A DNA stretch of 64,000 nucleotides from Bradyrhizobium sp. ARR65 (GCF_000472385.1 NZ_AWZU01000005.1:252-64251); one strand, 5' to 3'; shown: positions 54,427 through 63,984, counted from the first letter of the stretch. The notes: a model not told the origin generated them from the letters alone. Numbers and translations are program-made.

Positions 54427-54729
54427 ATGGCCATTGACGACAAAACCAGAACGGAGCTCGAAGCCGCCGCTTTCCGGCGCCTCCTCGAGCATCTGCGCAA
54501 CCGGACCGACGTCCAGAACATCGATTTGATGAACCTGGCAGGCTTCTGCCGCAACTGCCTGTCCAATTGGTTAAAGGAGGAAGCCGATGCGCGCGGCCTC
54601 CCCATGAGCAAGGACGAAAGCCGCGAGGCCGTTTACGGCATGCCCTACGAGATATGGAAGGAGAAGTATCAGACGCCCGCGAGCGCGCAGCAGCTCGAGG
54701 CGATGAAGAAGACCCATGCGGGCCATTGA
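54427..54729 (+). CDS. DUF1244 family protein
   Basis: A 100-residue conserved alphaproteobacterial/gammaproteobacterial protein: TELEAAAFRRLLEHLRNRTD, MNLAGFCRNCLSNWLKEEAD, and YGMPYEIWKEKYQTPAS. The CRNC cysteine pair and conserved YGM-YxxWK are hallmarks of DUF1244; function unknown. ATG 54427 is chosen because homology starts there; upstream frame to 54325 is unsupported. Divergent from the DUF1036-pyk unit. Confidence 0.9.
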   Translation: MAIDDKTRTELEAAAFRRLLEHLRNRTDVQNIDLMNLAGFCRNCLSNWLKEEADARGLPMSKDESREAVYGMPYEIWKEKYQTPASAQQLEAMKKTHAGH

Positions 54730-55033
54730 GTAGCTTCTGCACTAGCGCCGTCATGGCCGGATATATCAGGCCATGACGAGAAGGCAGGCCGCAGACCCCG
54801 GGCACTCGCTCGAGCCGATTCGCAAAGGCGGCGTACCGCTTTCGTCGGCTCAAAAGCAACTCATTAATTTTCTTACAGCACAAAAAATCTCCGCGCCAAC
54901 AAGGTGTGGGCCGCGCTGTGGATGAGCGCGATGCTGCCTTGACCCCAGCGACTTGAAATTCAAGTGTCATTTGTGAGAAGCGCGCGAGCAATGGCGCGCA
55001 AAGCATGTATGCAGTTCCATTGAGGAGTAGCAG
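54730..55033. other. Intergenic region before gapR, with an inverted repeat
   Basis: No gene was seen in these 304 bases. TCATGGCC (54751-54758) and GGCCATGA (54769-54776) form an 8-base inverted repeat with a 10-base spacer just after DUF1244, possibly ending its transcription. The rest probably holds the gapR promoter. Confidence 0.5.
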
Positions 55034-55309
55034 ATGGCCACCTCCGCCGCCGTCAAGGAAGAAGAAGCGCCCGCGACACGATTTGCCAAGGAGCAGCTCA
55101 AGGCCATCATCGAGCGGATCGAGCGCCTGGAGGAGGAGAAAAAGGCGATCTCGGACGACATCCGCGATGTCTATGCCGAAGGCAAGGGCAACGGCTTTGA
55201 CGTCAAGGCGCTGCGCGCCATCGTTCGCCTGCGTAAGCAGGATCCCAACGAACGCCAGGAGCAGGAGACGATCCTGGAGACCTATATGCAGGCGCTAGGG
55301 ATGCTCTGA
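55034..55309 (+). CDS. gapR: GapR (DUF2312), nucleoid-associated protein
   Basis: A 91-residue all-helical protein: [60 protein letters not shown], then [14 protein letters not shown]. This is the UPF0335/DUF2312 family, shown in Caulobacter (GapR) to bind overtwisted DNA ahead of replication forks and aid topoisomerases. ATG 55034 has GAGGAG eight bases before it. Length and composition match the family exactly. Confidence 0.95.
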   Translation: MATSAAVKEEEAPATRFAKEQLKAIIERIERLEEEKKAISDDIRDVYAEGKGNGFDVKALRAIVRLRKQDPNERQEQETILETYMQALGML

Positions 55310-55329
55310 GGGCACCCTCCCGGCGAGTG

Positions 55330-55475
55330 CCGTCGTGCCGGCCAAGCGAGAGAAACGGGCACAGAGCCGAGACCCATAACCACATGGAGACGTTGTAGCT
55401 GACGCTGCACCCACGACGGCGTCTAACAATCACGTTCTGTGGTTATGAGTCCTGACTTTCGCCGGGACGGCTCGG
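55330..55475. repeat. Palindromic intergenic repeat (CGTCGT...CCGGGACGGC type), second copy
   Basis: The element between the converging gapR and DUF882 genes contains exact 10-base arms CATAACCACA (55375-55384) and TGTGGTTATG (55438-55447) and ends TTTCGCCGGGACGGC. It is a diverged relative of 1706-1843. Probably a bidirectional hairpin. Confidence 0.7.
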
Positions 55476-55496
55476 CATATCTGTAAGCGGTGAAGC

Positions 55497-57116
55497 TCAC
55501 TGCAGCGACGCGGTGTGCAGCATGAACGAAGTGGTGTCGAGCTTCGGGGTTGCTGATCCCGTGAAATGGTCGCAAGCCATTCCCATCATCGGATCGTCGG
55601 TGAAGCCCATATTGATGGTAATCTGCGGCTTCACGAAGAAGGCGCGCATCAGCGTCAAATCGGTGTCGCCCAGCACCGTCACCGACAGCGAGCCGCCGAC
55701 GCTCGGCGTCAGCATGACAATGCGCAGCCAGGCGCTGTCGGTAGTGGCCGCGGCAATTCGCGCGGAGTTGGTGATCGGGCCGCTCGCACCTTGTGCGCCC
55801 TTGGACGCCACCGTGCCGGCGCCGGTTGCTGGGGCCGAGTTGCGGGCGAGCAGCAACGGACGCGCGCTGCGCGGCATCGGCGCCGAGGCAGCGGCGATGT
55901 TGTCGCGATCGACCGGGGAGGAGGGGCGCGGCATGTAGGCGAGCGCCTGATAGGCGGCGGGAACGGCCGCGGTGGCTTGCGGATCGGCGGAATCGAGCGC
56001 TTGACGGCCGCTGATCGCCGCGACCGCCTGAGCCGGCGTCGCCCGCTGTGGCGTCGCAGCATCGTCCCAGAATCCACGGGCATTGATGATGTCGGCCGGC
56101 GTCTGGGGCTTCGCCTCGGCCTTGTCGTCTGCGGCCTTGTCGTCTGCAGCTTGCGGCTTCGGCTTGGCAGCTTGCGCGATCTGCGCATCGGCCGCGGCAA
56201 ACTGAAGCGTGGCGGCGATTGGCGGCCTGGCCCGTGGCGTGGGCACGGGCTCGGCGGGCTTCGCTGCGGCAACGATAGTTGCGGCCGGCTTGTCGTTCAC
56301 GACAGGCGCGGTTGCGGCCTCATCGTCCTCCTCGCTCGACTTGCTTCCGAACAAAGCGGCGAACAAGGAGGGCTTAGCGACCGTTGCGGCATCGTCGCCG
56401 CTGCCGCGTCTCTCGATCTCTGCCTTGGCGAGTTCATAGCCTTTCAGCGGAACGCCATCGGAGGGAATGTGCACCGTGCGGCCGTCCGGAAACACCTTGA
56501 CGAGCTGGTCATGGGTCATCCGCGGCCAGTGGCGGATGTTGCCGGTATCGAGGTGAACGAATGGCGAGCCTGAGGTCGGATAGAAGCCGACGCCGCCGCG
56601 TTGCAGCCTAAGACCCGCATAGCGGATCTGTTCAAGCGGCACGCCGGGAATGTAGAAGTCCATCGCATGCCCCAGCATGTGCTGGGAGAAGCGGGCCACG
56701 CCGGAATGCGCGGAGCGGCGGCGGAGCATGGCGTTGGTGGCTGGGCTGCGGTAGGCGGAGACGATCTGGATCGGCTGTTTGCCGTCGACGTCGCGATAGA
56801 CTTCCCAGATGATATCGAAGAGGTGGCGGTCCATCACGATCTGGTCCTGGGTGCGCCAGTCGCGCAGAAAGTGATTGAGCTGTTTCAGCGCGTCTTCGTC
56901 ATAGCGCCCGTCGCGCTTGAAAGTGACGGTGAGATCTTCGCCGGAATGGGTGTGATGGAAAGACAGCGTGCGGGTCTCGTTCAACGCACTTGCGTCGTGA
57001 ACCGATCCCGCCCCGATCAGGAGCAATAGTGAAGCCAAGCCGAGCTGGCATCCGGCCTTCTGCAGGGACAGCATGTTGAATTGGCGTGCGAGACCCGTCA
57101 GCACGTATGAGCCCAC
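55497..57116 (-). CDS. DUF882 (M15-like, YcbK) exported protein with long Ala/Pro-rich tail
   Basis: A 539-residue exported protein. A signal-like segment (GLASLLLLIGAGSVHDASAL) precedes a DUF882 domain: IQIVSAYRSPATNAMLRRRS, SQHMLGHAMDFYIPGVPLEQ with the zinc His/Asp set (SxHxxGxAxD), and GSPFVHLDTGNIRHWPRMTH with the last His. The family cleaves or remodels peptidoglycan peptides. From about 245 to 440 the protein is Ala/Pro/Lys-rich low complexity, and a last 90-residue segment (AWLRIVMLTPSVGGSLSVTV) is of unknown fold. Start is GTG 57116. It is followed by the L,D-transpeptidase on the same strand. Confidence 0.88.
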   Translation of the reverse strand: MGSYVLTGLARQFNMLSLQKAGCQLGLASLLLLIGAGSVHDASALNETRTLSFHHTHSGEDLTVTFKRDGRYDEDALKQLNHFLRDWRTQDQIVMDRHLFDIIWEVYRDVDGKQPIQIVSAYRSPATNAMLRRRSAHSGVARFSQHMLGHAMDFYIPGVPLEQIRYAGLRLQRGGVGFYPTSGSPFVHLDTGNIRHWPRMTHDQLVKVFPDGRTVHIPSDGVPLKGYELAKAEIERRGSGDDAATVAKPSLFAALFGSKSSEEDDEAATAPVVNDKPAATIVAAAKPAEPVPTPRARPPIAATLQFAAADAQIAQAAKPKPQAADDKAADDKAEAKPQTPADIINARGFWDDAATPQRATPAQAVAAISGRQALDSADPQATAAVPAAYQALAYMPRPSSPVDRDNIAAASAPMPRSARPLLLARNSAPATGAGTVASKGAQGASGPITNSARIAAATTDSAWLRIVMLTPSVGGSLSVTVLGDTDLTLMRAFFVKPQITINMGFTDDPMMGMACDHFTGSATPKLDTTSFMLHTASLQ

Positions 57117-57405
57117 CCACTCGACCCGCGTTCAGTGGACTCTTCCGCTAACCCCGTGGGCGAAAGAGAATGAACGCTTTTTCTAAAGCGGGATGGTTAA
57201 CCAACCTCTATCATCCCGCCCCCAAGTTAGCTTTAACCTAACCGGTCGAGTGTGGCGAAAAAGAGCCGCCGCTGGAGAAGGGCCAAGAATGGTTAACGTT
57301 AGGCGATCCAGCTTCGCGCCGAGATCGTTGATTCTGCAGGGATAAAATCGACTCTAGGGCTGAAACGGCCGCCTGGTCGGGCGGCCGCTATCGCGTCTCT
57401 TGGCT
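57117..57405. promoter_or_regulatory. Intergenic region with repeated TTAACC elements
   Basis: The gap upstream of the DUF882 gene holds several TTAACC/GGTTAA elements (about 57191, 57232, 57292), two of which read TTAACCAT on the minus strand, the CtrA half-site form. No exact TTAA-N7-TTAA is present. A CtrA-regulated promoter is possible but unproven. Confidence 0.35.
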
Positions 57406-59640
57406 TCAGCGGGTGAAGAAGCCCCGCGGCTGCATCTGCGCTGGCCGGCGGCCGATCGGAGCCGGCGGCGTCGGCGGGCCGCCGAACAGTCGCTCGAAGA
57501 AGTTGGGCCCCGACGACCAGCTGTTGTCGCTCGCATAGTTGACGCGGGAGGGCAGGGTGCTGCCCGGCGGACGCGTATAGGTCGGCTGCGCATGCGCAAC
57601 GACAGCCTCGAGGTCCTTGCCGCGCGTGTTCTTGAGCATCGCGATCATGGTGGCGTCGCGGCCGTAGATGTCCTTGCGGAATTGCAGCTTGCCGGCGTCG
57701 TCGACGAAGGCCGTCTGGTAGGTGATGTTAACCGGGATCGGGGTGGGGAATTTCAGGTCGATCTCGTCATGACCGTACATCGCACGGATCTTCTCCGGCG
57801 TGTAATGCTCGTTGGGCATTGTGATGTTGAGCAGGATCGAGGCGTATTGATCCGGATACTGCACGCGCATGCAGCCATGGCTAAAGGCGCGCTCGCTCTT
57901 CTCGAACAGGTACTTGTCCGGCGTGTCGTGCTGATAGACCAGGAATTTGTTCGGGAAGTTGAAGCGGATGCGGCCGAGCGCGTTGCCGTCGCCAGGCGGC
58001 TGCGAAATGTGCGGCGAGCCGTCGCGATTGTACTCCAGCCGCAATCCCATCCGCTCCAGCACGGTCGGATCCTGCTGCAGCGCCGGCAGATATTCGTTGT
58101 AGACGATCGACGGCGGCACGTTCCAGGTCGGGTTGACCGTGATGTACTTCATCGTCTCCGTCAGCAGCGGCGTCGCGTGAATGCCCGGCTTTCCCGTCAC
58201 GACCCGCGTGGTCCAGACCGTCTTGCCATTCTGCATCACCTTCAGCGTGTAATCGGGAATGTTGAGGATGACATAGGCATCGCCAAGCGAAGGCGCGCCC
58301 AAGTCGCGCGGCAGCCAGCGCCAGCGCTCCATGTTGGCGATCACGGTGTCGATCTGCTTGTCGCGCTTGGGGCTGTTCAGCGCCTTCACGGTGGCGGCAT
58401 CGAGAATGCCGGTTTCCTTCAGCTCGGCGCTCTCCTGGAATCGGCGCACGGCTTCGGCGACCTTGGCGTCGTAATGCGTATCGTCGGGATTTTCGACGCC
58501 GAGTTTCGCGCGCAATTGCGGGACACGCGGGTCCTCCATCACCGCCTCGGGCTGCTTCTTGCGCGCAGGCGTGTATTTCAGCGTCGGACCTTCGGCGATC
58601 TCGATCGCGGGGCCGCTACCTACACCGCGCAGTTCGGCGAGCTTGGCCTTCAGCTCCTTGTAGAGCTTCTGCGGTGGGTTGTAGCTGTCCAGCGCCGCGG
58701 ATGCATCCTTTGCCGTGGTGACGTGGCTCAGCACCTCGTTCGGATCGGTCGGATGCTCCGGATAGGAAATATCGCCGCTGACCTGCGACCAGTGCATGCG
58801 GCCGCTCTGCGCCTGGCGCGCATAATCGAGCATGCTGGCGGTCAGCTTCAACTCGGCTTCCGCAAGCGCATCCGGCGTGGTCGCGGCGGTGAAATCCGGA
58901 ACAGGATAATCGCCGGGATTAAGTCCGTCGGATGCGGCATCCTTCAGGCGTGCGATCACGCCCTTGGCGGTGTCGGTCAGATTGCCCGCTTGCGTCCAGA
59001 CCGGCGCATAGTCGCGCGCGCCGTAAAACTTCTCCACCGCGGTGCGTTCAGCCTTGCGGTCGAAATAGCGCAGCGACTTGGCCGCGAGCATGTCCTTCAG
59101 CTTGTCGGCCACGGGTTGATCGGCCGCAGGCACATTGCTTGCGGCCTTGGCGGGCTCGGAGGTCGGCGCGACCGAGGCCGCCGGAGCGGGCGCCGTCGGC
59201 GGCGTAGCGGACGCTGCGGCAGGGATGGCGGGGGCAGCGGTTGGCGCAGTCGCCGTATCGGCCTTCGCAGCCTCGTCCTTCTTGGGCTCGACGGGCGGTG
59301 TCGTCGCAACATCGGCGGGCTTGGGTTCGGTTGTATCCGCAGGCTTGGCCGCTTCGGTCGTCGGCTTTGCGGCCTCCGTTACGGCTTTGGCCGCGGCGTC
59401 CGCCTTGCCCGGTTCAGGGACCGAGGCCGTGGTGTCCATCTTGAAATCGTTGACGGTCGGGGGCGGGACGTTGGCCGGCTCGGGGCGCGGGATTGCCGCC
59501 TCGATCGCCAATTCTGCGGCGCTGCTGCGCTGCGGATCGCTCTGCGCCATTGCCGAAGTTGCGGACACCGCGAGGAAGCTTGCCGCGACAGCCATCAGCA
59601 CGCGGTCAAATCCGCCACGGTTATTCAGACAATTTCGCAT
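57406..59640 (-). CDS. L,D-transpeptidase (YkuD, YcbB/LdtD-like) with proline/alanine-rich linker
   Basis: A 744-residue periplasmic enzyme forming 3-3 peptidoglycan crosslinks. Signal peptide to about 33 (LMAVAASFLAVSATSAMAQ), an Ala/Pro/Lys-rich linker (about 50-185), a scaffold domain (AVEKFYGARDYAPVWTQAGN), a peptidoglycan-binding segment (KVAEAVRRFQESAELKETGI), and the YkuD domain with YVILNIPDYTLKV and the catalytic SHGCMRV (Cys590). The order of domains matches E. coli YcbB. ATG 59640 is the first start at the signal peptide. It lies upstream of the DUF882 gene, another cell-wall enzyme. Confidence 0.94.
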   Translation of the reverse strand: MRNCLNNRGGFDRVLMAVAASFLAVSATSAMAQSDPQRSSAAELAIEAAIPRPEPANVPPPTVNDFKMDTTASVPEPGKADAAAKAVTEAAKPTTEAAKPADTTEPKPADVATTPPVEPKKDEAAKADTATAPTAAPAIPAAASATPPTAPAPAASVAPTSEPAKAASNVPAADQPVADKLKDMLAAKSLRYFDRKAERTAVEKFYGARDYAPVWTQAGNLTDTAKGVIARLKDAASDGLNPGDYPVPDFTAATTPDALAEAELKLTASMLDYARQAQSGRMHWSQVSGDISYPEHPTDPNEVLSHVTTAKDASAALDSYNPPQKLYKELKAKLAELRGVGSGPAIEIAEGPTLKYTPARKKQPEAVMEDPRVPQLRAKLGVENPDDTHYDAKVAEAVRRFQESAELKETGILDAATVKALNSPKRDKQIDTVIANMERWRWLPRDLGAPSLGDAYVILNIPDYTLKVMQNGKTVWTTRVVTGKPGIHATPLLTETMKYITVNPTWNVPPSIVYNEYLPALQQDPTVLERMGLRLEYNRDGSPHISQPPGDGNALGRIRFNFPNKFLVYQHDTPDKYLFEKSERAFSHGCMRVQYPDQYASILLNITMPNEHYTPEKIRAMYGHDEIDLKFPTPIPVNITYQTAFVDDAGKLQFRKDIYGRDATMIAMLKNTRGKDLEAVVAHAQPTYTRPPGSTLPSRVNYASDNSWSSGPNFFERLFGGPPTPPAPIGRRPAQMQPRGFFTR

Positions 59641-59958
59641 TTCACGTCCCTTTGGATGAACTGTCCCGGCAATCGGACAGTTCCGGTTATCGTCCCGTCA
59701 GCTTCCGCTAAAAGCGCCGGCCGTGAGATCTTCGCACGCCTGCACGCAACGATTCATACGCAGACGATACATAGGCCCCACTTGTGCGGCCAAGGCCGCA
59801 CGGAGCCACTCACGACAAACTGACTTCAAGGAAAGCCCTTTGCAACGGATTGTGCGCTTTTGCCACGCGGTTTTTCATTAGTCTGTCACCGGCAAGCAAC
59901 GGTTCACACATTGTGTATTGACCGAGACTTGTAGGCATTTTCACGTCTTGCGGGTGCG
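59641..59958. other. Intergenic region upstream of the L,D-transpeptidase
   Basis: No gene was seen in 318 bases. It should contain the promoter of the L,D-transpeptidase. TCACACATTGTGTATTG at 59902-59918 includes a short ACACA/TGTGT inverted repeat. No terminator with a T tract was found for the upstream response regulator. Confidence 0.45.
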
Positions 59959-61455
59959 TCATTCCGCGCTGCCGTTTGTGGGGTCGGTGGCGGCGACGTC
60001 GTCAAGCTTCCGATAAAGCGTGGAGCGGCCGATCTTCAACCGTCGCGCGACTTCCGACATCTGTCCGCGATAATGCCCGATGGCAAAGCGGATGATCTCG
60101 TGCTCCATCTCGTCCAAAGGCCGCACATCGCCGGCCGCATTGAGCAGCGCGAGCGTGCCATTGGTCGCCAACGGTGCAATGGGTATTTCACTACCTGAAA
60201 TCGTGACCGGCTGGGCGGGATTGATCGGTGGCGAGACCACCAGCGGTTCGGCGGGCGCGTCCGGGACGATCGGGGATTGCGCATTGATCAGCGGAAAATC
60301 TGCAATGCCGAGCTGTTCGCCCTCGCTGAGCACGACAGCGCGGTACACGACGTTCTCGAGCTGGCGGATGTTGCCGGGCCAATCGGCTTGCGACAGATAC
60401 GCCATCGCTTCGCCGCTGATGCCCGTGATGATGCGGTTTTCCTCCGCGGCAAAGCGCGCCAGAAAATGCCGCAGCAGATGCGGAACGTCTTCGCGCCGCG
60501 CGCGCAAAGGCGGGATCGTCAGCGGCAGGACGTGCAAGCGATAGAACAGATCCTCGCGGAAATGCCCGGCCTTCACATGGTCCAGCAATTTGCGGTTTGT
60601 CGCGGAGATGATGCGGACGTCGACCTTGACCGGCCTGCGCCCGCCGACCACCTCCACCGTCCCTTCCTGCAGCGCGCGCAACAGCTTGACCTGCGCGCTC
60701 AACGGCAGCTCGCTGACCTCGTCGAGAAACAGCGTGCCGCCATGGGCCTCGACGAATTTGCCGGCGTGGCGCTCGGTGGCGCCGGTGAAGGCGCCTTTCT
60801 CATGACCGAACAGAATCGATTCCACCAGATTGTCCGGGATTGCGCCGCAATTGACGGCCACGAAAGGTCTGGACTTGCGCTCACCGCTGCCGTGGATGGC
60901 GCGCGCGAACAATTCCTTGCCGACGCCAGATTCGCCTTCGATCAGCACGGGAATCGAGGAGGCGGCCGCCTTCTGCGCGGTGCGCAGCACAGGGGCCATC
61001 GCCTCGCTGCGGGTGATGATGTCGGCAAAGCTCAGGCGGCCTTCGCGGCTGTGCTTGATGCGCTGCAACTCGCCTTTCAACGCCGACGTATTGAGCGCGT
61101 TGCGCAAGGAAACCTGCAGCCGCTCGAGGCCGACCGGCTTGACCACGAAATCGTGAGCGCCGGCGCGCATCGCGGACACGACATTGTCGATGCCGCCATG
61201 AGCGGTCTGCACGATGACGGGCAAAGTGAGGCCGGCTTCGCGCATCTTTGCCAAGACTCCCATGCCGTCGAGACCGGGCATGACGAGATCGAGGACGACG
61301 GCGTCGATTGAGGGCGATTCCAGGCTGGTCAGCATGGCCATGACGGCATCGCCGGAATCGACGACGACCGCCTCATAGCCGCATTTTTGCACCATAGCCT
61401 CGACGAGGCGGCGCTGTACGGCGTCATCGTCGGCGATCAAAATGGTAGCGGCCAT
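59959..61455 (-). CDS. NtrC-type sigma-54-dependent response regulator
   Basis: A 498-residue activator. Receiver domain 1-120 with phosphoacceptor Asp56 (DAVVLDLVMPGLDG) and conserved Thr/Lys (QTAHGG, FVVKPVG). The AAA+ domain (about 148-380) has Walker A GESGVGKE, the sigma-54 contact GAFTGA at 221-226, GGTLFLDEVSELPLSAQVKL and the arginine finger region FREDLFYRL. A Fis-type HTH ends the protein (GQMSEVARRLKIGRSTLYRK). The partner histidine kinase is not in the window, so the input is unknown. Confidence 0.94.
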   Translation of the reverse strand: MAATILIADDDAVQRRLVEAMVQKCGYEAVVVDSGDAVMAMLTSLESPSIDAVVLDLVMPGLDGMGVLAKMREAGLTLPVIVQTAHGGIDNVVSAMRAGAHDFVVKPVGLERLQVSLRNALNTSALKGELQRIKHSREGRLSFADIITRSEAMAPVLRTAQKAAASSIPVLIEGESGVGKELFARAIHGSGERKSRPFVAVNCGAIPDNLVESILFGHEKGAFTGATERHAGKFVEAHGGTLFLDEVSELPLSAQVKLLRALQEGTVEVVGGRRPVKVDVRIISATNRKLLDHVKAGHFREDLFYRLHVLPLTIPPLRARREDVPHLLRHFLARFAAEENRIITGISGEAMAYLSQADWPGNIRQLENVVYRAVVLSEGEQLGIADFPLINAQSPIVPDAPAEPLVVSPPINPAQPVTISGSEIPIAPLATNGTLALLNAAGDVRPLDEMEHEIIRFAIGHYRGQMSEVARRLKIGRSTLYRKLDDVAATDPTNGSAE

Positions 61456-61570
61456 GGCTTTCCCCCCGCATTACGACTATCTGTCTCGAATCGGGGCACT
61501 CTCGCCGATGCCACTTAACGCACACTTAAACCTTGTCCTTTGCTCCGGCTGAACACAGGTTTCGAACAAG

Positions 61571-63484
61571 ATGACCTCGCGCTCCACATCTACTCTCCGC
61601 AAACCGAACTCCAGCAAGCCCGCCGCCAAAGCCAAGAGTCTCAAAAACAGTCTCAAAAGCCAGGCCAAGAACCAGGTTAAGAGCCCGGCAAAGACCGCCC
61701 CCGCCAAGACCGGCAAGTTACCGGAATGGAACCTGACCGATCTCTATGGCGGGATCGACGCCCCCGAAGTGGCGCGTGACCTTGCGAAGATGGACGCCGA
61801 TTGCGTCGCGTTTGAGACCGACTACAAGGGCAAGCTCGCGGGAGGCACCGCGCGCGAGGATGGTGGCAAATGGCTGGCCGAAGCGGTGAAGCGTTACGAG
61901 GCGATCGATGATCTCGCCGGAAGGCTTGGCTCCTTTGCCGGGCTCGTTCATGCCGGCGACAGCGTCGACCCTGCGATTTCCAAGTTCTACGGCGACGTCT
62001 CGGAACGGCTGACCGCGGCCTCAACGCATCTGTTGTTCTTTCCGCTTGAACTTAATCGCCTCGACGATGCGGTGCTCGAGAAGGCAATACAGGCGGAAGA
62101 GCTTGCGCATTATCGGCCGTGGATCGAGGATCTACGCAAGGACAAGCCGTATCAGCTCGATGACCGCAGCGAGCAGTTGTTTCACGAAAAGTCGCAGACT
62201 GGCTTTTCCGCCTGGAATCGGCTCTTTGATCAGACCATCTCGGCGCTGCGCTTCAAGGTCGCAGGAAAAGAGCTCGCGATCGAGCCGACATTGAACCTGC
62301 TGCAGGACCGCGATGGGCAAAAGCGCAAGGCCGCGGCCGAAGCATTGGCCAAGACGTTCAAGGCCAATGAACGAACCTTCGCCCTCGTCACCAACACGCT
62401 CGCCAAGGACAAGGAGATTTCCGACCGCTGGCGGGGCTTTCAGGACGTCGCCGACTCGCGTCATCTCAGCAACCGCGTCGAGCGCGAGGTGGTCGACGCG
62501 CTGGTGGCGTCAGTGCGCGCTGCCTATCCGAAACTGTCGCACCGCTACTATCGGTTGAAAGCGGGCTGGTTCAAAAGGAAGAAGTTGCCGCATTGGGATC
62601 GCAATGCACCGCTGCCGTTCGCGCCGAGCGGGGTGATCGCCTGGCCGGAAGCAAAGCAGATGGTGCTGACGGCCTATCGCGGCTTCTCGCCGAAGATGGC
62701 CGAGATCGCCGAGCGCTTTTTCACCGACCGCTGGATCGACGCGCCGGTGCGGCCCGGCAAGGCGCCGGGCGCGTTCTCGCATCCCACCACGCCGTCCGCG
62801 CACCCCTACGTGCTGATGAATTATCAGGGTAAGCCGCGCGATGTGATGACGCTCGCCCATGAACTCGGCCATGGCGTGCATCAAGTCCTGGCAGCGAGGA
62901 ACGGCGCGCTGATGGCGCCGACGCCGCTGACGCTCGCCGAGACCGCAAGCGTGTTCGGCGAGATGCTGACGTTCAAGCGGTTGCTGTCGCAGACCAAGAG
63001 CTCAAAGCAGCGTCAGGCGCTGCTTGCCGGCAAGGTCGAGGACATGATCAACACCGTAGTGCGGCAAATCGCGTTCTATTCCTTCGAGCGCGCAGTTCAT
63101 ACCGAGCGCAAGAATGGCGAATTGACTGCTGAGCGGATCGGCCAGATCTGGCTATCCGTGCAAGGCGAAAGCTTGGGTCCGGCGATCGAGATCAGGCCGG
63201 GTTATGAGAATTTCTGGATGTACATTCCGCATTTCATCCATTCGCCGTTCTATGTCTACGCCTATGCGTTCGGCGACTGCCTGGTGAACTCGCTCTACGC
63301 GGTCTACGAGCATGCCGCTGAAGGCTTTGCCGAGCGCTACCTCGACATGCTCGCGGCCGGCGGCACCAAGCATTATTCCGAGCTTCTGGCGCCCTTCGGG
63401 CTCGACGCCAAGGACCCGAAATTCTGGGACGGCGGGCTGTCGGTAATTTCCGGCATGATTGATGAGCTGGAGGCGATGGACTGA
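61571..63484 (+). CDS. pepF: M3 family oligoendopeptidase (PepF/M3 clade)
   Basis: A 637-residue cytosolic zinc peptidase cleaving short peptides. Lys/Ser-rich N terminus (KAKSLKNSLKSQAKNQVKSP) not seen in most homologues, then LPEWNLTDLYGGIDAPEVAR, the long helical half, PFAPSGVIAWPEAKQMVLTA, and the active site HELGH at 430-434 (MTLAHELGHGVHQVLAAR) with the distal Glu in TPLTLAETASVFGEM. The final YAFGDCLVNSLYAVYE and FWDGGLSVISGMIDELE are typical. ATG 61571 is the first start. Confidence 0.95.
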   Translation: MTSRSTSTLRKPNSSKPAAKAKSLKNSLKSQAKNQVKSPAKTAPAKTGKLPEWNLTDLYGGIDAPEVARDLAKMDADCVAFETDYKGKLAGGTAREDGGKWLAEAVKRYEAIDDLAGRLGSFAGLVHAGDSVDPAISKFYGDVSERLTAASTHLLFFPLELNRLDDAVLEKAIQAEELAHYRPWIEDLRKDKPYQLDDRSEQLFHEKSQTGFSAWNRLFDQTISALRFKVAGKELAIEPTLNLLQDRDGQKRKAAAEALAKTFKANERTFALVTNTLAKDKEISDRWRGFQDVADSRHLSNRVEREVVDALVASVRAAYPKLSHRYYRLKAGWFKRKKLPHWDRNAPLPFAPSGVIAWPEAKQMVLTAYRGFSPKMAEIAERFFTDRWIDAPVRPGKAPGAFSHPTTPSAHPYVLMNYQGKPRDVMTLAHELGHGVHQVLAARNGALMAPTPLTLAETASVFGEMLTFKRLLSQTKSSKQRQALLAGKVEDMINTVVRQIAFYSFERAVHTERKNGELTAERIGQIWLSVQGESLGPAIEIRPGYENFWMYIPHFIHSPFYVYAYAFGDCLVNSLYAVYEHAAEGFAERYLDMLAAGGTKHYSELLAPFGLDAKDPKFWDGGLSVISGMIDELEAMD

Positions 63485-63732
63485 GGGTTGCGCTTTCCTG
63501 CTCAAAAATTAGGTGCGGTTTGCGCCCGATCCCGCCGATGGAACGAATATTATTCTATTTCCTGGTGCCGGCGGGGCCGATGAGCAGAGTTTGACCCGCT
63601 GCTTCCAGGATATTGCTCCTGTTTGCCTGTACCTTGGGCAAAGTGGCGCATAGGCGCGCAGTCGGCCGCCGTTGCCCTGGAAATGGGATTGCGCTAATTG
63701 CACGGCGGAAACGCATAAGACTGGGGACCCCA

Positions 63733-63885
63733 ATGGCAGACCATGGCGAAGTGGCCTACTCCACGGCGGACGGCAATGATTACGCGGCACATGAGGCGAC
63801 CTATGAGGGCTTCATCAAGCTGGTGAAATACGGCACCGCGGCGGTTGTCTGCATTCTCGCCTTGATGGCAATTTTCCTGACCTGA
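63733..63885 (+). CDS. aa3-type cytochrome c oxidase subunit IV
   Basis: A 50-residue single-helix membrane peptide: MADHGEVAYSTADGNDYAAH, EATYEGFIKLVKYGTAAVV and CILALMAIFLT. This is the alphaproteobacterial subunit IV family (COX2_4 type), found on the surface of aa3 oxidase in Paracoccus and Rhodobacter. It is missing from many annotations because of its size. The frame is open to 63613, but the conserved peptide begins at ATG 63733. Genes for subunits I-III are not in this window. Confidence 0.9.
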   Translation: MADHGEVAYSTADGNDYAAHEATYEGFIKLVKYGTAAVVCILALMAIFLT

Positions 63886-63938
63886 TCGGTCGACGTTGCG
63901 CGCAACGGCGCGCTGCAACGAAGGATTGTCCATAAGCG

Positions 63939-63984
63939 CCGGTCGCAAAACCGGCACTCGTTCCACCAGATTAGCGCTAATCTG
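63939..63984. promoter_or_regulatory. Hairpin and 18-base palindrome near the right edge
   Basis: A hairpin GCCGGT-CGCAAA-ACCGGC is followed by a perfect 18-base palindrome CAGATTAGCGCTAATCTG (63967-63984). No T tract follows the hairpin. They may belong to the 5' region of a gene that starts beyond the window. Confidence 0.45.

Noticed and set aside
57117..57405. Full CtrA site upstream of the DUF882 gene
   Set aside because: Several TTAACC elements are present but no pair has the required 7-base spacing; kept only as a weak regulatory region.
57400..59823. 807-codon plus-strand open frame covering the L,D-transpeptidase
   Set aside because: It is longer than the real gene but antisense to it, arginine-rich and without motifs; the minus strand has a signal peptide and the SHGCMRV active site.
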